Source: Nereocystis luetkeana (lineage: Eukaryota; Sar; Phaeophyceae; Laminariales; Laminariaceae). From it: a DNA stretch of 64,000 nucleotides. The notes under the pieces are model-generated. The model did not search any database. It was not told the DNA's origin and was given only the letters and a program-made list of their open reading frames with translations. The stretch is taken from assembly GCA_031213475.1 (NCBI GenBank), contig JARUPZ010000020.1, forward strand, positions 1,054,001 to 1,118,000. The letters are read 5' to 3'. Of this stretch, positions 59,490 to 64,000 are shown in pieces. Made by a program: the position numbers and the translations under genes. Position 1 is the stretch's first letter, and each line of letters starts with the position of its first letter.

Positions 59490-60097
59490 CAATCGAGTGC
59501 GCAGCAAGGGGACACAGGACGAGGCAGCGACACATCGGCCGTGAGCGTGGTCACGCCAGAGAGAGAAATAGCTTGGCATGTGGGGGCATTCCGCTTTATG
59601 CGCCGAACTTTTTGATGGAGCACCCCGGCAGTGTCAGCGCCACGTGTCGAAGCCCAAAGACGGAGACAAGGTGGGATTAGGTATGTGCACCACATTACAC
59701 TACGTCGTTGATGGGCAATACATCCAATACTAAATATCTACGGTACGGCCATGGCGCCCTCCTCGAGTACTTTGCATCTGCATTCAACTTGCGGACAAAG
59801 TAGAGCCTTTTCACTCAGCGCCCATTTTTACGTTTTATGCCACGCTCTGTAGCCCATCAAATAATTATCGCAGAATAGCTCTCAATAGCACGACAACGTA
59901 TCAACGTATACCAGGTACACAAATACCAGTACGCATCAAGACGATGGCAGTTACAACTCGTCCGGGCGTTCGGAACGACTCCCAGACAAAGCCACATTAT
60001 AATGGAATACTCAAGACGCAGGACATCTATTCAAAAGGCGCCCCAGCAGAAGTGGCGCATGTCGAAAAAGATACGTCAGTTAAAACCCGGCACGTCG

Positions 60098-63000
60098 TCA
60101 GTTGTCTGTGTGGAAGCCTCCGTCTTTCATTGCTGCGCTTACCAAATCGTTAATGATGTAAGGGTGGTTGTTGACTGCCTCGTGCATCATGAGGCCGAGG
60201 ATGCCCATCTGCGCCGCGCGGCCGTTGTTGAGCTCGATTGCCTGTATTTTTCCGGAGGTGGGAAGAAAAAATGACGGGAAAACGGGACATAGGGTTGATC
60301 AGCCAATCGTGGAAAAAACAAAACTAATGCGCTCAGTGGCTAAGTCAAATTAAAATAATCTGAACAATCGAGTTGGCGGTGGTTGCCGTGCTGCAGTGCA
60401 TGTTTGAAGTTTCTGCCTCCTGATTCGTTTGTTCTTCTCTTGGGCAAATGCCAAAATCAGGTATACCTGATCCGGTTGAGCCAAAATCAGGTACATGCTA
60501 AAACCAAGTAAAAAACGCGCGCCACGAGCGTTAAGTCCATGAAAATCCGGTAAAAATGCGCCTCAGGCATTGAGCGTGCCACATGGCCTCCAAAATCTTA
60601 ATTGTTTTGTTTTCTTTAGTGTGTAGGTACCACGGGCTCCACTTGGACCTGTAGTCACAATTAATAGGTTTCGTTTGTGTCGCCACGGCAGGAACGCAAG
60701 AATACTTATCCTGGCTCCCCACCCCCGTTGAAAGCTTCAAAACTTCCAGACCGTCCTCGCGGAACCGCCTGCTCGGCACGAAATTATCTTCCCGTACCAA
60801 ACCTGAGACCACCTCGACGCGGGGTGATGCAGACGAAATGCCGTGAGACCATGGTGCTGTATGGACTGTTGTGACCATAAAAAACAAGTACACAACACAA
60901 CAACTGACTGAAGCACATCGCACACCCCAAAGAGAGAAGGTGGAACCAGCGTACGCATATATGCATGTGTGAATACGTACGTTCACGTACTCGTGCGAGT
61001 ACAGAGTTTATACAGGAGAATTTCAACCGAGGGAGGGCAGACGCATACCGAGAAAAAAAACAGTGCACGTATGGCCTCTCTGATTCAAAGCTGGCCAAAC
61101 TCAGTTGAAAGCTAGACATTAGAAAAAGCATTTTCGAGCCAAAATCAGTTACGATGTCAGCCTGGCCAACAGCAGGGCTCCTGGGGTGTGTTTTCGACTT
61201 GTTTTTAGTATGTTAACTATTTTGGCCGAAAAGTGACCAGATATACCAGATTTTGGCACAAAAAACTTTTTTTCTTCCGTCACCTTACCTAATGAAATCA
61301 TTTTTCTACTTGCACCGTACTGGCACTTGACCCTTTTTAGGACCGCAGTCCCGTTTTGGGGACAAACTACTTCAAATTTGAGTGGTTTGTCCCCAAAACG
61401 GGATTTCGGTTCTAAAAGGGTTAAGATGTATTTGATTATAATTCCAAGTGGTTTGTGCCCAAAACGGGAGTGCGGTCCTATCCTGAAGGGGTGAACCTAC
61501 CTGCCATGATTTCGGATAGATGCGGTCTGTTGCGAGCGTGAGGCAGCCAACCCCATCACTACTGTGTGTATACCTGGCAGTCTACAGCACCGCATCATAC
61601 GTATGATATCAAGTGCATTCAACACTGCTGTAGATACCACGAAAGAAAAAAACTACCAGGTACCAGGTACAGTATTTCCCAAGCATTATATAGTCAGTTG
61701 TACGTATTCTGTCAGAATGATAATAATTGCTTGTCATATACCTGGTATACCAGATACCAGGTATACGAATACCCACTTCACATCAGCGGACGCAAGGTGC
61801 TTACCTAGGTAGACTGCAGCAGACCAGGTACGACTGGCTACAGACTGCTGTAGTTGTATCAGCCATAAAACACCTCGTATCAAGTTTCATTACCCTCTTT
61901 ATGAGACTTGAAAAGAGCATTAGGAAAGCACGCACAACGGCATCGGTCATGCGCAGACGCGAACCAGTCCAGGCTGGTGGGGTGGGCCATGTGTCAGGAG
62001 CGAAACCTCAGGAATTTTCAAGGCACGCGACCAGCTTGTGATATTTGTACTGCTGCACATTCTTCCAGTTAATACTCGTGGAAGAATGACAAGATCTCTA
62101 CATACCTTGCAAAATGAGTCCTTAAAAATAAGAAGCACGAACTTTTGTCGTAAAAAATTCAAATATATAGGTACGACCCTGAGAGAGAATTTCGTAGTTC
62201 GGCGCTTGGCTTTTACCGACCCTGTCCCACTTGGCACCCTGGTCCCACGCCAAAATTGGATCAACTCTGACCTCAGCCCTAGGTATTCACGAGTATAATT
62301 AGCGGGAGGCAGGGCCAACCAAGCACCCTGAATGGGAACTATTAATAGCATACTGGTATTACTGTCTGACCTGTGTGCGTTCTTTGCCCCCAAGCTCCCG
62401 CACACAAATACAAGGTATATCCCGGTATTAATAGTTGTCTTGCGCCCCAGTGCATTACGTCACCGTACAAGACAGACAGACACAAAATATCTGTCGGCAG
62501 CGCGTGGTCTACTGTGAAAGAAACCGCATTTCTCAATCAAGGAACTACTGTACGCTCGCCCGTAATGCACAGGCACGGCCAATAGGACCCACGTGCACCT
62601 ACGCTCGCCCGTAATGCACAGGCACGGCCAATAGGACCCACGTGCACCTACGACAACTTCAGCCCCCATGGCCATTCTTACGGCAGCAGTACACCAGCAC
62701 TATAATACGTACCATACCCACACAACGTCAAGCTACTGCTGTACGATCTACAAATAGTAATGGCTGAAGTAGCTGTACTCGTACCGGTTCAAAGTAATTT
62801 GTCCTACGCGTGAACTGATTGACAGACGAGAGAAAATCTATCGGTTCCGAAGGTACTACTGCTGTACGAACCGGTGCACCATCTTATACCCTCACACCAA
62901 GCCGGTAATACGAATCTGGTACGTATGTACCTGGTGATACGTGAAGGGTGGTATCCTGGAAGCAAGTACGTCCAACAACCCGGACACCCCCTTACAATCG

Positions 63001-63549
63001 AAAGTGATCTTCAACTACTCTGTTGTACTGCGAGGTATTACTTACCAGGTACCAGGTAATTAATAGCTGAGCAGTACTCGTCGTAAAAAATATCACGGAA
63101 TCACTGCCGCTGCGTGCGACAGCAATACAAAAACGTGTTCACATCGTATAATGACAGAGTAGTATAGCTGATTATACCAGGCTCTGGAAGTATCTATAAT
63201 ATTACTTTAATACTGCTGTTGACTCACCCTCTTCTGGTCCTTGACCTCGTCAGAGAAATTGGTCCACGCGTACGGTTCGCCGCCGAGCGTCATGTCTCCC
63301 GGGAAAGAGCCTTCCTTCTGCTTCATCACGCCAATCTCAAGGAAACCGATGAAGGCAATGATCTGGAAGAGCCCCAGCGCCGGGATTTTAGACAACGCCG
63401 CCAAGCCGTTGGGCATGTCCGCGAACGAGATGTTGGCAGACGTCGAGAGCATGCCTGGCAGGCGGAAGTTCTGCTGGATGAGGTGTCCCGCCACAGCAAG
63501 CATCGAAATGCGTCCGTGCTTGATCTCGACGTACCGAAGGCGGTCAAAC
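60098..63549 (-). CDS. LHCF: Light-harvesting chlorophyll a/c (fucoxanthin-chlorophyll) protein, N-terminus outside the window
   Basis: An LHC-superfamily antenna protein of the thylakoid membrane; it binds chlorophylls and, in heterokonts, fucoxanthin. Two exons are certain: 63549-63228 and 60241-60098, joined in phase 0 across a 2,986-bp intron (donor GTGAGT, acceptor ATACAG). The first starts mid-codon with FDRLRYVEIKHGRISML: helix 1 with the Glu/His/Arg chlorophyll-binding motif. The middle helix contains FIGFLEIGVM. Exon 2 begins AIELNNGRAAQMGILGLM, the conserved third helix with its Glu-Asn ligands, and ends after NDLVSAAMKDGGFHTDN. The transit peptide and mature N-terminus must be in upstream exons; nothing LHC-like occurs at 63550-64000, so they are probably past the right edge. 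A weak in-phase exon candidate (63770-63672) looks wrong in composition. The big intron carries a TTAA MITE, a partial MITE and many TACCWGGTA motifs. Confidence 0.93.
61331..61420. mobile_element. TTAA hairpin MITE, copy E
   Basis: A hairpin with arms GGACCGCAGTCCCGTTTTGG and its mirror, right flank TTAA (61421-61424), left flank TTGA (61327-61330). A partial right arm of another copy (CCCAAAACGGGAGTGCGGTCC, about 61448-61470) follows immediately. Both lie in the intron of the light-harvesting gene. Confidence 0.82.
62552..62651 (+). repeat. Tandem duplication, two units of 49 bp
   Basis: ACGCTCGCCCGTAATGCACA through CCCACGTGCACCT occurs twice in a row with no or almost no differences, inside the intron of the light-harvesting gene. 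Confidence 0.9.
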
Positions 63550-64000
63550 CTTTTGGACGAGTAGGGAGAGATCAGCAGTAATAGACAGCGTTAACCTTTA
63601 TCATACCTAGTACCTGGCACCTGGTATGTATTACGAGGAATTTTCTTTACGCAGACGCACTCTGGCGCTTACCTACTCTTCTCTGTAGAAGTTGAATACG
63701 AGCAGCACTTCTCGCCGCTCGGCTGCGGCTGCTGAGCCGCGCACTCTTGGTTCAACAACTGTGAGCATTTGGGGATTTGATATACTAATACTCTGAACTC
63801 TGAAAAACATACCTGGTACCCACCAGGTACGTACCAGGTATAGACTTGGGATAAGTGCTGACTCGACAAATCGCCGGATCATCAAAACAATCGTATGCGA
63901 CCTCATAGCCAGTCACGGCTCCATCAAGTCACTTAGACGGACCAAGAAGCAACCGCCGAACAATACGTGCCGGGTCCTAACAAGAGCAACACGCCAACAC
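63550..64000. other. Right edge, probably intron of the light-harvesting gene
   Basis: No LHC-like coding sequence is visible on the minus strand here. Four TACC(A/T)GGTA-type motifs are packed into 63600-63841 (for example TACCTGGTACCCACCAGGTA). It is most likely intronic sequence preceding the helix-1 exon. Confidence 0.5.

Larger units (their letters stand above)
54463..60097. other. Intergenic region between two convergent genes
   Basis: No coding unit with recognisable content. The first several hundred bases are T-rich and could be a long 3' UTR of the plus-strand gene. Two direct repeats of about 165 bp lie at 56410-56735 (CTTCAGTCTAAGA, GGATGGGGGTGTCACG, GTTGAAGACAGCAG in each). Two tandem units of about 130 bp lie at 59230-59489 (GGCGACGCTGTAG, GAAAGGCGAACCAGCGCG, CCCAATATGACGCAGG). 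GTCTAGGC-type pyrimidine repeats occur at 56903-56940 and 57335-57375. The remaining open frames look random. Confidence 0.5.

Noticed and set aside
63672-63770. Upstream exon of the light-harvesting gene
   Set aside because: The donor is good and the phase fits, but the encoded Gln/Ser/Cys-rich peptide lacks any LHC N-terminal feature.
1-64000. Integrated phaeovirus-type DNA, CRISPR arrays or bacterial operons
   Set aside because: No capsid, polymerase or integrase-like frames, no spaced identical direct repeats and no operon structure were seen.

Overview
This is a eukaryotic nuclear window with intron-rich genes spread thinly among transposable elements. A light-harvesting chlorophyll a/c (fucoxanthin-chlorophyll) protein, long introns (up to about 3.5 kb), balanced base composition and non-LTR retrotransposons of a type I associate with Ectocarpus-like genomes point to a photosynthetic stramenopile, most likely a brown alga. 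No prokaryotic operons, CRISPR arrays or rRNA genes are present.

Four protein genes can be supported. (1) Minus strand, 12726 down to 1616: a codanin-1 (CDAN1) homologue that I could assemble into 16 phase-consistent exons, about 1,341 residues. (2) Minus strand, 50334 down to 37555: a complete 15-exon eIF3b, 701 residues, with two GC-AG introns. (3) Plus strand, 50901 to 54462: an unrecognised gene of about 495 codons with one N-terminal membrane anchor, head-to-head with eIF3b across about 570 bp. (4) Minus strand, 63549 down to 60098: the C-terminal two exons of a light-harvesting protein whose N-terminus lies beyond the right edge. The genes have no evident functional link (chromatin assembly, translation initiation, unknown, photosynthesis).

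The rest is repeat-rich. 14.7-18.7 kb holds a decayed LINE with APE endonuclease and reverse transcriptase, itself split by a 281-bp inverted-repeat element. 19.6-25.75 kb is a pile-up of 5'-truncated and internally deleted copies of a second non-LTR element, ending in a shared 3' tail followed by AT-rich triplets, one with a 360-bp tandem duplication. 27.2-34 kb is a nested structure: an array of about 345-bp tandem units, interrupted by a terminal-inverted-repeat element with a 9-11 bp target duplication, which is in turn interrupted by a non-coding LTR retrotransposon with 841/847-bp LTRs, a 5-bp target duplication and a copia-style half-tRNA-Met primer site. The same array carries a 255-bp MITE and a hairpin MITE inserted exactly at TTAA. 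Other hairpin MITE copies, a tRNA-headed SINE and tandem repeats sit in the introns of the genes.

A short near-palindrome, TACCWGGTA, occurs about 33 times where about one is expected. It is the most obvious unexplained sequence-level signal.
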